Below are positions 25,477 through 34,416 of a DNA stretch of 64,000 nucleotides, one piece after another. The notes below the pieces were generated by a model that did no database searches, was not told the DNA's origin, and saw only the letters and a program-made list of their open reading frames with translations. How positions within the stretch are numbered: the first letter of the stretch is position 1; each line of letters opens with the position of its first letter. Location of the stretch: assembly GCF_030150155.1 (NCBI RefSeq), contig NZ_JASLGR010000026.1, positions 62,001 through 126,000 on the forward strand, in the 5' to 3' direction. This stretch comes from Nocardioides sp. (lineage in GTDB: Bacteria; Actinomycetota; Actinomycetes; Propionibacteriales; Nocardioidaceae). A program made the translations under genes and the position numbers.

Positions 25477-26907
25477 GTGACGGTCGCCTCCGTCCTCGAG
25501 GAGCGCTGGCACTACCGACGCTCGTTGGCGAGCCGGGTCACGATCCTGACCACGGTGGCGGTGGCCTTCGTCGTGGCCGCCCTCTCGATCGTCGTGTACG
25601 TCGTGCTGCGCGTGCAGCTCTCGAACAACCTGGACGACTCCCTGCGCCAGCGTGCCGACAGTGCCGCCGCCTCGCCTGCGCTCCAGGAGCTCACCGGGCA
25701 GCTGCTGATCCCCACCGCGGCGCTCGGCGCCGCCGACATCCGGATCGCGTTCCTCTACAACAACAACAACATCTATGTGCCGGACCGGTCGGGGAGCTTC
25801 CCCGACCTCGGGGCGCAGGAGCTGGCGGTCTCGAAGGGGCAGGCCGACTCCTCGATCCGCACCGTCGGCACCGGTGATGACGAGTACCGCGTCGTCGCGG
25901 TCCGGACCGTACAGCCCGGCCAGGCACTGGTCCTGGCCCAGTCGCTGAGCCCGCAGAACCGGATGCTGCACCGGCTGGGGATCGTGATGTTCCTGGTCTG
26001 CCTGATCGGGGTCGGCGTGGCGTGCGTCCTGGGGTGGCTGGTCGCCGCCAACGGCCTGCGCCCGGTCCGCCGTCTGACGGGTTCGGTCGAGGAGATCGCC
26101 CGGACCGAGGACCTCACCCCGATCCCGGTCGAGGGCGACGACGAGATCGCCCGGCTGGCCACCGCGTTCAACGGCCTGCTGGTCTCGCTGGCCGCCTCCC
26201 GCGACCGGCAGCGTCAGCTGATCGCCGACGCCGGTCACGAGCTGCGCACCCCGCTGACGTCGATGCGGACCAACATCGACCTGCTCACCCAGGCCGACCT
26301 CGCCGCGAATGCGGGCGGCGGCGGGATCACCCTGGCGCCCGCCCAGCGGGAGGAGCTGCTGACCGACGTCCGGGCGCAGATGGAGGAGCTCACCACCCTG
26401 ATCGGTGACCTCGTCGCGCTGGCCCGCGAGGAGGAGAAGCCGGTCGAGGTCGGACCGGTGGCCCTGCACGAGGTGCTCGACCACGCGGTCTCGCGGGTCC
26501 GGCTGCGCGCCCCGTCGCTGGTCTTCGACGTCCGCGCCGAGCCGTGGTGGGTGGTCGGCGACGCCTCCGGTCTGGAGCGGGCGCTGACCAACCTGCTCGA
26601 CAACGCCGCGAAGTTCAGTCCGACCGCCGGAACGGTCCACGTCAGGCTGGTCGACGGCACCGTCACCGTCGACGACGAGGGCCCCGGCATCGCCGACGCG
26701 GACCTGCCGCACGTCTTCGAGCGGTTCTACCGCTCGGCGGAGTCGCGGGCCATGCCCGGCTCGGGCCTGGGGCTGTCGATCGTGAAGCAGACCGCGGACC
26801 GCCACGGCGGTCAGGTCTCGGCCAGCCGCAACCACGAGGGCGGCGCTCGGGTGACGTTCACCGTGCCCGGTGCGACGTCACCGGTCCCGGAAGGGGCTCC
26901 CGCCTGA
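25477..26907 (+). CDS. Sensor histidine kinase (MprB-like)
   Basis: A 476-residue membrane kinase: N-terminal helix (about 22-45), an extracytoplasmic domain of about 120 residues, a second helix (about 168-190), a HAMP domain (GLRPVRRLTGSVEEIARTEDL), the phosphoacceptor His254 in DAGHELRTPLTSMRTNIDLL, and an ATPase domain with N box ERALTNLLDNAAKFSP, DEGPGI and GSGLGLSIVKQ. GTG start five bases after the partner regulator. The sensor domain contains a NNNNIYVPDR patch and no known ligand motif. Confidence 0.92.
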   Translation: MTVASVLEERWHYRRSLASRVTILTTVAVAFVVAALSIVVYVVLRVQLSNNLDDSLRQRADSAAASPALQELTGQLLIPTAALGAADIRIAFLYNNNNIYVPDRSGSFPDLGAQELAVSKGQADSSIRTVGTGDDEYRVVAVRTVQPGQALVLAQSLSPQNRMLHRLGIVMFLVCLIGVGVACVLGWLVAANGLRPVRRLTGSVEEIARTEDLTPIPVEGDDEIARLATAFNGLLVSLAASRDRQRQLIADAGHELRTPLTSMRTNIDLLTQADLAANAGGGGITLAPAQREELLTDVRAQMEELTTLIGDLVALAREEEKPVEVGPVALHEVLDHAVSRVRLRAPSLVFDVRAEPWWVVGDASGLERALTNLLDNAAKFSPTAGTVHVRLVDGTVTVDDEGPGIADADLPHVFERFYRSAESRAMPGSGLGLSIVKQTADRHGGQVSASRNHEGGARVTFTVPGATSPVPEGAPA

Positions 26908-26920
26908 CAGGATGGGACCT

Positions 26921-27808
<888 letters not shown>

Positions 27809-27838
27809 CGGTCCGACCGACCCGCCGGGACTGAGCCG

Positions 27839-29251
27839 ATGTCACTGCTGGATCGCCACCTCGCCTTCCTCGAGGCCCTCCGGGCCGCGGGGCTGCCGGT
27901 CTCGCTCGCCGAGGACCTCGACGCGGTCGCGGCCCTCGGCCTGGTCGGGTGGGGCGACCGAGGTCAGGTCCACGACCTGTACGCCGCCACCCTGATCAAA
28001 CGGGCCAGCCAGCGGCCCACCTTCGAGGAGCTGTTCGAGCTCTACTTCCCGCGGATGGTCGGCAGCGGGAGCACGGGGTCCGTGCTCGGTCCCGACGACG
28101 ACACCGACGCCGCTGCCGAGCGCTCGGGAGAGGCGGGGGACGGCCCCGGCGAGGGGCTGGGCGGCCCGGCGGTGGAGCGGTTCCGCGACGCGGTCGTCGA
28201 GGTGCTGACCGAGGGCGACACCGACCAGATGCGGCAGTCGGCGGTGGAGGCGATGGGCCAGCTCGGTGCGATGCCGGGCCGCGGGCCCGGGATGAGCAGC
28301 TGGTCGGCGTACTCGGCGCTGCGACGGCTCAATCCGGGGGAGATCGAGCGGCGGCTGATCGAGGCGTTGAGCGCTGAGGGCTGGCCCACGGAGCAGGCCC
28401 GCACCCTGGCGACCCGGCGGGTGCGCGAGTTCCAGGCGATGGTCGAGGCCGACGCCCGACGGCGGATCGCCGAGGAGAAGGGCCCCGAGCATCTGGCCAA
28501 GGTGACCGTGCGGCCCACCATCGACAAGCTCAACTTCCTGCACGCCCGCAAGGCCGACGTCGAGGAGCTGCGCCGCCAGCTGTACCCGCTGGCCCGCAAG
28601 CTCGCCACCAAGATGAACAAGCAGCAGGCCGGGCGCCGTCGTGGGCCGCTGGACATGCGCCGCACGATGCGTGAGTCGATGTCGTACGGCGGTGTGCCGG
28701 TCGTGACCCGGCACCGGCCCAAGCGGCCCCACCGCAACGAGCTCGTGGTGCTGTGCGACGTGAGCGGATCGGTGTCGCACTTCGCCACGTTCACGCTGCT
28801 GCTGGTGATCGCGCTGCGCGAGCAGTTCTCCAACGTCCGGGCGTTCATGTTCGTCGACGACATCGTCGAGGTCACCGACCAGATGCGACCGGGCGCGGAC
28901 CTGGTCGACACCATGACCGAGCTGACCGGGGCTGCGACGTACGCGGCGACGGTCGGGCGGACCAACTACGGCAGGGCGTTCGGGAAGTTCGCCGAGAAGT
29001 TCGGTGACGCCGTCGGCCCGAAGACCGCGTTCCTGGTGCTCGGCGACGCCCGCTCGAACTACGCCGACCTCAACCTGGGCACGCTGCGCGAGCTTGCCGG
29101 CCGGGCGCGGCACGCCTGGTGGCTCAACCCCGAGGCCGAGATCCAGTGGGACGTCGGCGACTCGGCGGCCTCGCCGTACGGGTCGGTGGTGCCGATGGTG
29201 GAGTGCCGCAACCTGGAGCAGCTGACCGAGTTCGTGCACCACCTGGCCTGA
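27839..29251 (+). CDS. CoxE-like VWA-domain protein
   Basis: A 470-residue protein. An N-terminal helical region (GLPVSLAEDLDAVAALGLVGWGDR) leads to an acidic linker (about 85-110), a basic middle, and a C-terminal von Willebrand A domain whose MIDAS starts at Asp307 (VLCDVSGSVSHFATFT). CoxE proteins work with MoxR ATPases such as the preceding product, for example in maturation of carbon monoxide dehydrogenase, but no cox genes are seen here, so the client is unknown. Confidence 0.87.
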   Translation: MSLLDRHLAFLEALRAAGLPVSLAEDLDAVAALGLVGWGDRGQVHDLYAATLIKRASQRPTFEELFELYFPRMVGSGSTGSVLGPDDDTDAAAERSGEAGDGPGEGLGGPAVERFRDAVVEVLTEGDTDQMRQSAVEAMGQLGAMPGRGPGMSSWSAYSALRRLNPGEIERRLIEALSAEGWPTEQARTLATRRVREFQAMVEADARRRIAEEKGPEHLAKVTVRPTIDKLNFLHARKADVEELRRQLYPLARKLATKMNKQQAGRRRGPLDMRRTMRESMSYGGVPVVTRHRPKRPHRNELVVLCDVSGSVSHFATFTLLLVIALREQFSNVRAFMFVDDIVEVTDQMRPGADLVDTMTELTGAATYAATVGRTNYGRAFGKFAEKFGDAVGPKTAFLVLGDARSNYADLNLGTLRELAGRARHAWWLNPEAEIQWDVGDSAASPYGSVVPMVECRNLEQLTEFVHHLA

Positions 29252-29285
29252 CCGGCCTCGCCGACGGTCCGCGGCGGCCTGCTGC

Positions 29286-29726
29286 TTAGAGCTCGATCTC
29301 GTAGTGCATGTAGCCGGTGTCGGTGGCGATCTGGTCGTAGAGCCGACGGGCGGTCTCGTTGGTCCGCATGGTGTGCCAGTAGACCTTGCCCGAGCCCCGG
29401 GTCCGGGCGTCCTCGGTGACGAACCCGATCAGGGCCCGGCCGACCCCACCACGGCGTACGTCCGAAGCGACGAAGAGGTCCTCCAGGTAGACGTGATCGC
29501 TCAGGCTCCACGTGCCCGGGTGCCACAGCCAGTTCACGAAGCCGACCGCGCGGCCCTCGTCGTCGCGTGCGATCGCGCCCTGCATCCGCTCCCCGGCGAC
29601 GAGGCGGGCGAAGGTCTCCTCGGTGATCGCCTCGGTGAGCTCGGTCTCGTAGAAGGTCAGGTACCCCTGCCACAGGGCGTTCCAGTCGTCGTGGTCGGCG
29701 GTGGTGAGGCGGGTGACGGTGACCAT
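29286..29726 (-). CDS. GNAT-family N-acetyltransferase
   Basis: A 146-residue GNAT protein. VYLEDLFVASDVRRGGVGRALIGFVTEDARTRGSGKVYWHT contains strand 4 and the acetyl-CoA pyrophosphate-binding R-x-x-G-x-G/A loop; NETARRLYDQIA is the usual C-terminal block. The similarity to small-molecule acetyltransferases (spermidine or toxin type) is general. The start ATG 29726 is seven nt downstream of TAGGGT on the minus strand, so leaderless. Convergent with the VWA gene. Confidence 0.85.
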   Translation of the reverse strand: MVTVTRLTTADHDDWNALWQGYLTFYETELTEAITEETFARLVAGERMQGAIARDDEGRAVGFVNWLWHPGTWSLSDHVYLEDLFVASDVRRGGVGRALIGFVTEDARTRGSGKVYWHTMRTNETARRLYDQIATDTGYMHYEIEL

Positions 29727-29828
29727 GCGGCACACCCTAGGGCCGGCGCGATGTTACTCGTCGGTTGCAGTCTGATGACGGTGGCGGATTCCCGCTCGTC
29801 GTCGGGTCCGCAAACGGACAGCGAACGT

Positions 29829-29834
29829 TAAGGT
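29829..29834 (+). promoter_or_regulatory. -10 box of the amino-acid ABC operon
   Basis: TAAGGT, six nt before ATG 29841. A TCCG-N4-CGGA dyad (29807-29818) just upstream may bind a regulator. Confidence 0.5.
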
Positions 29835-29840
29835 TCACCC

Positions 29841-30662
29841 ATGAACAAGCGCCCTGTCCTCGCCGGCCTCAGCGCCGCCGCTCTCGCCCTGACGCTGGCC
29901 GCGTGCGGCTCGTCGTCTGACTCCTCCGGCTCCAAGGCCTCCGACTCTCCGTCGAGCGGGTCGACGGGCGCCACCGTCACGACGATCTCGAGCGGCAAGC
30001 TCACGGTCTGCTCCGACGTGCCCTACGCCCCCTTCGAGACCGAGGACTCCTCCTCGCCGTCGGGCTTCTCCGGCTTCGACATCGACGTGATCCAGAAGAT
30101 CGCCGACGGGATGGGCCTCAAGCTCGCCGTCGTGCCGACCTCGTTCGCGCCGATCCAGTCCGGTGTCGCGCTCAACTCCTCGCAGTGCGACGTGGCTGCC
30201 AGCGCCATCACGATCAACGACGAGCGCAAGCAGAAGATCGACTTCTCCGACCCGTACTTCGACTCCGAGCAGTCCCTGCTGGTGCCGGACAACTCCTCGA
30301 TCAAGACGATCGACGACCTCGCGGGCAAGAACGTCGGTGTGCAGGACTCCACCACCGGCCAGACCTACACCACCGAGCACGCCCCCCAGGCCAAGGTGAT
30401 CGCCTTCCCCGACGACGGCAAGATGTTCCAGGCACTCAAGGCCGGCTCGGTCGACGCGCTGCTCCAGGACATCGGCGTCAACGCCCTGCACCAGAAGGCG
30501 GGCGGCTACAAGATCGTCCAGACCTACGACACCAAGGAGCAGTACGGCTTCGCGATCAAGAAGGGCAACACCACCCTCCTCGACGCCGTGAACTCGGGCC
30601 TGGAGAAGCTTCGTGCCGATGGTGAGTACAAGACCATCTACACGAAGTACTTCGGCAGCTGA
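29841..30662 (+). CDS. Polar amino-acid ABC transporter, binding lipoprotein
   Basis: A 273-residue solute-binding protein of family 3. The signal peptide ends in the lipobox LAAC with acylated Cys22, followed by a Ser/Asp-rich tether (24-45). GKLTVCSDVPYAPFE, SGFDIDVIQKIADGMGL, SQCDVAASAITINDERKQKIDFSDPY and NVGVQDSTTGQTY are canonical. It captures an amino acid outside the membrane and passes it to the following permease. Leaderless start. First of three genes. Confidence 0.93.
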   Translation: MNKRPVLAGLSAAALALTLAACGSSSDSSGSKASDSPSSGSTGATVTTISSGKLTVCSDVPYAPFETEDSSSPSGFSGFDIDVIQKIADGMGLKLAVVPTSFAPIQSGVALNSSQCDVAASAITINDERKQKIDFSDPYFDSEQSLLVPDNSSIKTIDDLAGKNVGVQDSTTGQTYTTEHAPQAKVIAFPDDGKMFQALKAGSVDALLQDIGVNALHQKAGGYKIVQTYDTKEQYGFAIKKGNTTLLDAVNSGLEKLRADGEYKTIYTKYFGS

Positions 30663-30697
30663 CCCTCGAACGCAGACGTGAAGGACGCGTTCTCCTG

Positions 30698-31513
30698 ATG
30701 TTGAGATCGACCCGGCGCCGGCTCACCCACCTGCCGCTCTACGCGGTGCTGGTGGGTGTGCTGGCGCTGATTGTGTTCAAGACCGACTGGCATGCGATCA
30801 GCTCGAACTTCTTCGCCCGCGAAGGGTTCGGGCGGCCGTGGAAGGGCGAGTGGGGCACCTGGCCGGACCTGATCAAGACCGGTGCCTGGAACACGATCAA
30901 GTACACCGCGATCGCCTTCGTCGGCGGTCTGGCGCTGGCCACCGTGCTGGCGATGATGCGGATCTCGCCGCTGCGCCCGTACCGCTGGATCGGTACCGCC
31001 ATCGTGGAGTTCTTCCGCGGCCTGCCGGTGATCGTGGTCGTGCTGACGCTGGCCTTCGGTGTGCCGATCGCGTTCAGCTGGCAATGGCCCGGCGGCGCGA
31101 TCCAGGCCGGTCTGGTCGCTCTGATCCTGGTGGGCGGGGCCTACATGGCCGAGACCCTGCGCGCCGGCATCCAGGCGGTGCCCAAGGGGCAGACCGAGGC
31201 GGCCCGCTCGCTGGGGATGGGCCCGACCCGGACGATGGTCACGATCGTGCTGCCGCAGGCGTTCCGGATCGTCATCCCGCCGCTGACCAACGAGTTCGTG
31301 CTCCTGCTCAAGGACACCTCGCTGCTCTTCGTCGCCGGCATGATGATCAACCAGCGCGAGCTGGCCACGATGGCCAACGCGATGACGGTCAACGGCCCCA
31401 CCGCGGGCACGTCGACCAGCTTCACGCAGGCGGCGATCCTGTACCTGATCATCACCCTGCCGCTGACCCAGCTGGTGGCCTGGATGGAACGACGACAGCA
31501 GAGGTCACGATGA
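30698..31513 (+). CDS. Polar amino-acid ABC transporter, permease
   Basis: A 271-residue HisMQ-type permease with five to six membrane segments. GAWNTIKYTAIAFVGGLALATVLAMM begins the conserved domain, EFFRGLPVIVVVLTLAFG is the family signature, and EAARSLGMGPTRTMVTIVLPQAFRI is the EAA loop that docks on the ATPase. An unusually long stretch (30-60) separates helix 1 from the conserved core. Stop overlaps the ATPase start (ATGA). Confidence 0.93.
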   Translation: MLRSTRRRLTHLPLYAVLVGVLALIVFKTDWHAISSNFFAREGFGRPWKGEWGTWPDLIKTGAWNTIKYTAIAFVGGLALATVLAMMRISPLRPYRWIGTAIVEFFRGLPVIVVVLTLAFGVPIAFSWQWPGGAIQAGLVALILVGGAYMAETLRAGIQAVPKGQTEAARSLGMGPTRTMVTIVLPQAFRIVIPPLTNEFVLLLKDTSLLFVAGMMINQRELATMANAMTVNGPTAGTSTSFTQAAILYLIITLPLTQLVAWMERRQQRSR

Positions 31514-32346
31514 GCGAGAACCCCCAGGAGCAGACGGAGCCGTCGACCGCTCCGGCCTCGGAGTCGTCCACGGCATCGGCTCGGGCGTCGGCCCCGGCGT
31601 CGTCCACGGAGTCGCCGACCGCGGCGATCGAGATCCGCGGGCTGCACAAGTCCTTCGGCAAGAACGAGGTGCTCAAGGGCATCGACTTCGAGGTGGGCGC
31701 CGGTCAGGTGGTCTGCGTGATCGGGCCGTCCGGCTCGGGCAAGTCGACCCTGCTGCGCTGCGTCAACCGGCTTGAGGAGCCCGACTCCGGTGAGGTCCTG
31801 GTCGAGGGAGTCGACATCTGCGACGCCGAGACGGACCTGGACGCCGTACGCGCTCGGATCGGGATGGTCTTCCAGCAGTTCAACCTCTTCCCGCACATGA
31901 CGGTGCTGCGCAACCTCGTCGTCGCCCAGCGTCAGGTGCTGGGGCGCACGAGGTCGGAGGCGATCAAGGTCGCCCGCGCCAACCTGGAGAAGGTCGGCCT
32001 GGCGGAGAAGGAGTCGGCCTTCCCCGCACACCTGTCCGGCGGCCAGCAGCAGCGGGTCGCGATCGCCCGGGCGCTGTCGATGAACCCGGACATGATGCTC
32101 TTCGACGAGCCCACCTCGGCGCTGGACCCCGAGCTCGTCGGTGACGTGCTCGCGGTGATGAAGACGCTCGCCTCGGAGGGCATGACGATGATGGTCGTCA
32201 CCCACGAGATGGGCTTCGCCCGCGAGGTCGGCGACAAGCTGGTCTTCATGGACGGCGGCGTGATCGTCGAGCAGGGCGACCCGCGTGAGGTGCTGGCCAA
32301 CCCCCAGCACGAGCGCACCCAGGCCTTCTTGTCGAAGGTCCTCTAG
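31510..32346 (+). CDS. Polar amino-acid ABC transporter, ATPase
   Basis: A 278-residue ATPase: Walker A GPSGSGKST (72-80), Q loop VFQQFNLFPHMTVL, signature LSGGQQQRVAIARAL, Walker B MMLFDEPTSALD and H loop VVTHEMGFA, all intact. GlnQ/HisP family. The first 37 residues are a Ser/Thr/Ala/Glu extension absent from typical members, probably disordered. ATG 31510 is fixed by the overlap with the permease stop. Confidence 0.93.
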   Translation: MSENPQEQTEPSTAPASESSTASARASAPASSTESPTAAIEIRGLHKSFGKNEVLKGIDFEVGAGQVVCVIGPSGSGKSTLLRCVNRLEEPDSGEVLVEGVDICDAETDLDAVRARIGMVFQQFNLFPHMTVLRNLVVAQRQVLGRTRSEAIKVARANLEKVGLAEKESAFPAHLSGGQQQRVAIARALSMNPDMMLFDEPTSALDPELVGDVLAVMKTLASEGMTMMVVTHEMGFAREVGDKLVFMDGGVIVEQGDPREVLANPQHERTQAFLSKVL

Positions 32347-32352
32347 GCAGTC

Positions 32353-32423
32353 CCGTTCGTGCAGCGACGCGGCTCGACGCGCCGAAAGGTAGGGCGTGTC
32401 GAGCCGTTCTGCTGCACGAACGG
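32353..32423. terminator. Long two-part hairpin after the ABC operon
   Basis: Outer stem CCGTTCGTGCAGC (32353-32365) with GCTGCACGAACGG (32411-32423), perfect over 13 bp; inner stem CGGCTCGAC (32370-32378) with GTCGAGCCG (32398-32406), perfect over nine bp. Only a small internal loop separates them. Starts seven bp after the ATPase stop. No T-tract. Confidence 0.65.
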
Positions 32424-32478
32424 TCATCGCCCGGTACCGACTGGCACCGCCAGAAGTCGACAGCTCGACGCTCTTCGG

Positions 32479-32484
32479 TAGCGT
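32479..32484 (+). promoter_or_regulatory. -10 box of the broken thiamine-binding gene
   Basis: TAGCGT, six nt before ATG 32491; the promoter of copy A now drives the intact copy B, whose ATG overlaps the stop of the truncated frame. Confidence 0.45.
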
Positions 32485-32490
32485 CGAGTC

Positions 32491-32691
32491 ATGCTTGCCG
32501 CCTTCTCCATCGCACCGTCCGGATCCAGCGCCGAGGACGGCTCGGTCGCCGAGGCCGTCGCCGCCGCCGTGCAGGTGGTCAAGGAGTCCGGCCTGGACTG
32601 GGAGCTCACCTCGATGTTCACCACCATCGAGGGCACTTGGGTAAGCGGGGACATGGGAACTTCTGAGTACGCCGGAAAGGTCGCCGCCTGA
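32491..32691 (+). pseudogene. DUF77/MTH1187 thiamine-binding gene copy A, 5' half
   Basis: The first 50 codons (MLAAFSIAPSGSS ... MFTTIEGTW) match the N-terminal half of the intact copy B and of the small thiamine-binding YqgV/MTH1187 family. After TGG at 32638-32640 the frame switches to an unrelated 16-codon tail and stops at 32691. The matching C-terminal half is found 820 bp downstream at 33460-33630. The gene was split by insertion of a segment carrying copy B and a PH-domain gene. Confidence 0.8.
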
Positions 32692-32996
32692 TGTTGGTCG
32701 CGTTTTCTGTCGCCCCGTTGGGCGGCGCAAGTGAGGATGGTTCGGTCACTGAGGCCGTGGCCGCCGCCGTGAAGGTCGTGCGGGAGTCTGGTCTGCCGAA
32801 CCGCACTGATCCGATGTTCACCACTCTGGAGGGAACCTGGGATCAATGCTTCGACGTGATCCGGCGTGCGACGGAGGCCGTAGCGCCGTATGCGTCTCGT
32901 GTGTCGCTGGTCGTGAAGGCCGATATTCGCCCGGGGTTCGAGGGTGAACTCGACGCGAAGGTAGCGCGAGTGGATTCCCTGCTGAATGGGCAGTAG
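32691..32996 (+). CDS. Thiamine-binding protein, DUF77/MTH1187 family (copy B)
   Basis: A 101-residue protein, full length for the family. MLVAFSVAPLGG, ESGLPNRTDPMFTTLEGTWDQCFDVIRRATEAV and RVSLVVKADIRPGFEG are the conserved blocks; family members form small alpha/beta sandwiches that bind thiamine or hydroxymethylpyrimidine. Its ATG overlaps the stop of the truncated copy A frame (TGATG), so it can be translated by coupling. Third-codon positions are less GC-biased than in neighbouring genes, which suggests a different origin from copy A. Confidence 0.85.
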   Translation: MLVAFSVAPLGGASEDGSVTEAVAAAVKVVRESGLPNRTDPMFTTLEGTWDQCFDVIRRATEAVAPYASRVSLVVKADIRPGFEGELDAKVARVDSLLNGQ

Positions 32997-33455
32997 GTGG
33001 TGACGTCGTTGACTCCCACCGGTGGTGACCGGATGGTGGTGCGCCCGCCATTTTGGGGTCGTGTGCCCCTGGTGGGCGTCGCGGCGGTTGGCCTCCTCTT
33101 GGTCGCTGCGGCGGTGGCATCGGATGACGTATGGGAGTTGGTTGTCACTGGTGGGTGCGGTCTGGTGTTCGCCGGAGTGGGGATCTCGGCGGCCTCGTCC
33201 AGAGCAACCCTCGACCGACGTGGCCTCCGGTATCGCCACGGACTCAGGTCGGAGTGGGTTGAGGCCGCTGACATCGTCTCGGTCGCTACTGCTTCGGGTG
33301 AGGGTGCGTACTACGAGAGAGTCGCTCTGGTGGTCGTCCGCCGAGACGACTCGCGGATTCGGCTGACCGCGCTGCAGCGCCCCGCTACGACGCGAGGTCG
33401 CGCAGAGTTGGAGCGGCAGGCGGCTCGGGCGTCGGCGGCTCTTGGATTGGCCTGA
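32997..33455 (+). CDS. PH-domain membrane protein
   Basis: A 152-residue protein starting directly after the stop of copy B (GTG 32997, or GTG 33000). Two membrane helices (about residues 22-40 and 46-62) are followed by a bacterial PH-like domain with ATLDRRGLRYRHGLRSEWVEAADIVSV and RDDSRIRLTALQRPATTRG. Such proteins are common in actinobacteria and of unknown function. It travels with copy B inside the segment that splits copy A. Confidence 0.7.
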   Translation: MVTSLTPTGGDRMVVRPPFWGRVPLVGVAAVGLLLVAAAVASDDVWELVVTGGCGLVFAGVGISAASSRATLDRRGLRYRHGLRSEWVEAADIVSVATASGEGAYYERVALVVVRRDDSRIRLTALQRPATTRGRAELERQAARASAALGLA

Positions 33456-33459
33456 GGCC

Positions 33460-33630
33460 TCGACCACCGAGGGGGAGTGGGACGAGGTGATGGACGTGAT
33501 CAAGCGCGCCACCGAGGCAGTCCTGGCCGTCTCCCCGCGGGTCAGTCTGGTGCTCAAGGCCGACATCCGGCCGGGCTACACCGGTCAGCTGAGCGCGAAG
33601 GTGGAGCGGGTCACGCGGCTGCTCGACTGA
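33460..33630 (+). pseudogene. DUF77/MTH1187 copy A, 3' half
   Basis: Codons reading TTEGEWDEVMDVIKRATEAV through RVSLVLKADIRPGYTGQLSA to the stop at 33630 complete copy A. It restarts within the same TT-E-G-W stretch at which the 5' half ends, so the joint lies in sequence shared by copies A and B, as expected for recombination between relatives. No ribosome-binding site; the open frame from TTG 33442 is not convincing. Confidence 0.75.
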
Positions 33631-33791
33631 TCACCCACGTCGTCGTCTCGTCGCTGCGTCCCCCCAGAAACTCCCGTACGCCGGCCACGGCCCGCCGCAC
33701 TGACGGATCGGTCGACTCCTCGGCGGTCCTGGCCCCGGCGACGTAGTGCCCCAGCCCGTGTGCGGCCAGCGGGGTGGTGAGGCGGTCGCCG
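33592..33791 (+). repeat. 200-bp direct repeat, left copy
   Basis: Matches 34969-35168 with three differences in 200 bases (offset 1377). It holds the last 13 codons of copy A and the C-terminal part of the minus-strand hydrolase gene whose intact version ends at 34988. Confidence 0.95.
33611..33791 (-). pseudogene. Duplicated C-terminal fragment of the hydrolase gene
   Basis: Minus-strand frame encoding the last 60 residues of the hydrolase at 34988-36124 (TTPLAAHGLGHYVAGARTAEES ... TTTWVISRAAA), carried in the left copy of the 200-bp repeat. It has no start of its own and cannot make a functional enzyme. Confidence 0.85.
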
Positions 33792-34014
33792 CCGTGAAGG
33801 TCGACGTGAGTCCGCCTGCTCAGCCGCATCGATCCGGTACTTACGGCGGTCGAAGGCGCCTGGGACGAGTGCTTTGACGTCGTGCGGTAGGCGACAGAGG
33901 CCATCGGGTCGTACGCGTCCCTGTGTCCCTCGTGGGGAAAGCGGACATTCGGCCTGGGTTTGAGGGTGAACTCGATGCGAAGGTCGCCCGGGTGGAGGGG
34001 ATCTTAGAGCGCTG
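33789..34014 (+). pseudogene. DUF77/MTH1187 copy C, degraded
   Basis: Base-level resemblance to nucleotides 32764-32993 of copy B: GCCGTGAAGGTCG at the left, then GACGAGTGCTTTGACGT, GCGACAGAGGCC, and GAGGGTGAACTCGATGCGAA near the end. It is inactivated by a missing 5' end, a TAG at 33888-33890 where copy B has an arginine codon, and at least one small deletion. Oldest-looking of the three copies. Confidence 0.8.
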
Positions 34015-34205
34015 ACGCGACGAAAGCGTGCGTTTTTGCAAAGAACGCGTGCGTGAGACGCGTGTGGAAAGCGAAAATGTCTAGTCCGCCTGTGTTGTGG
34101 ATGATTTTATCGATCCCAGCGTGACTAGGGCAAATGAGGCATTGGCTGCCTGTGGACAACGGTGGGGAAAACCACTTCGAATCACATCGGCGTAACTCGC
34201 CTGGG

Positions 34206-34211
34206 TAGAAT
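34206..34211 (+). promoter_or_regulatory. -10 box for the DUF3892 leader
   Basis: TAGAAT, a good -10 hexamer, would start transcription near 34217, about 11 nt before the hairpin at 34228. Confidence 0.45.
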
Positions 34212-34227
34212 CGCTTACAGAAGACAA

Positions 34228-34289
34228 CAGACCCCACGGCCGAGAAATCCTTGACCGGAGTCGGGGGAAGTCGTCGGCCTTGGGGTCTG
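34228..34289 (+). other. Stem-loop in the leader of the DUF3892 gene
   Basis: CAGACCCCACGGCCGA pairs with TCGGCCTTGGGGTCTG over 16 positions with one mismatch, enclosing a 30-base loop. It would lie at the 5' end of the transcript from TAGAAT. It could be a small RNA, an attenuator or an mRNA-stabilising hairpin. Confidence 0.5.
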
Positions 34290-34416
34290 TGGAACACCAA
34301 ACTTGCCGGTCGGGTGTGGTACGGACAATACAAGGCGAGTTGTGTGATGTGAACGCCGGGGTCCCCTGGAGTGTCGGATCGCAGCGACGGCCGGGTGTCT
34401 TCGGGAAGGTCTCGTT

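Larger units (their letters stand above)
34015..34416. other. AT-richer gap with promoter and structured leader
   Basis: About 400 bp without a supportable gene and clearly less GC-rich than the flanks (runs such as GATGATTTTATCGATC). It holds TAGAAT (34206-34211), then an imperfect hairpin from 34228 to 34289, then 127 nt to the DUF3892 start. Confidence 0.6.
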
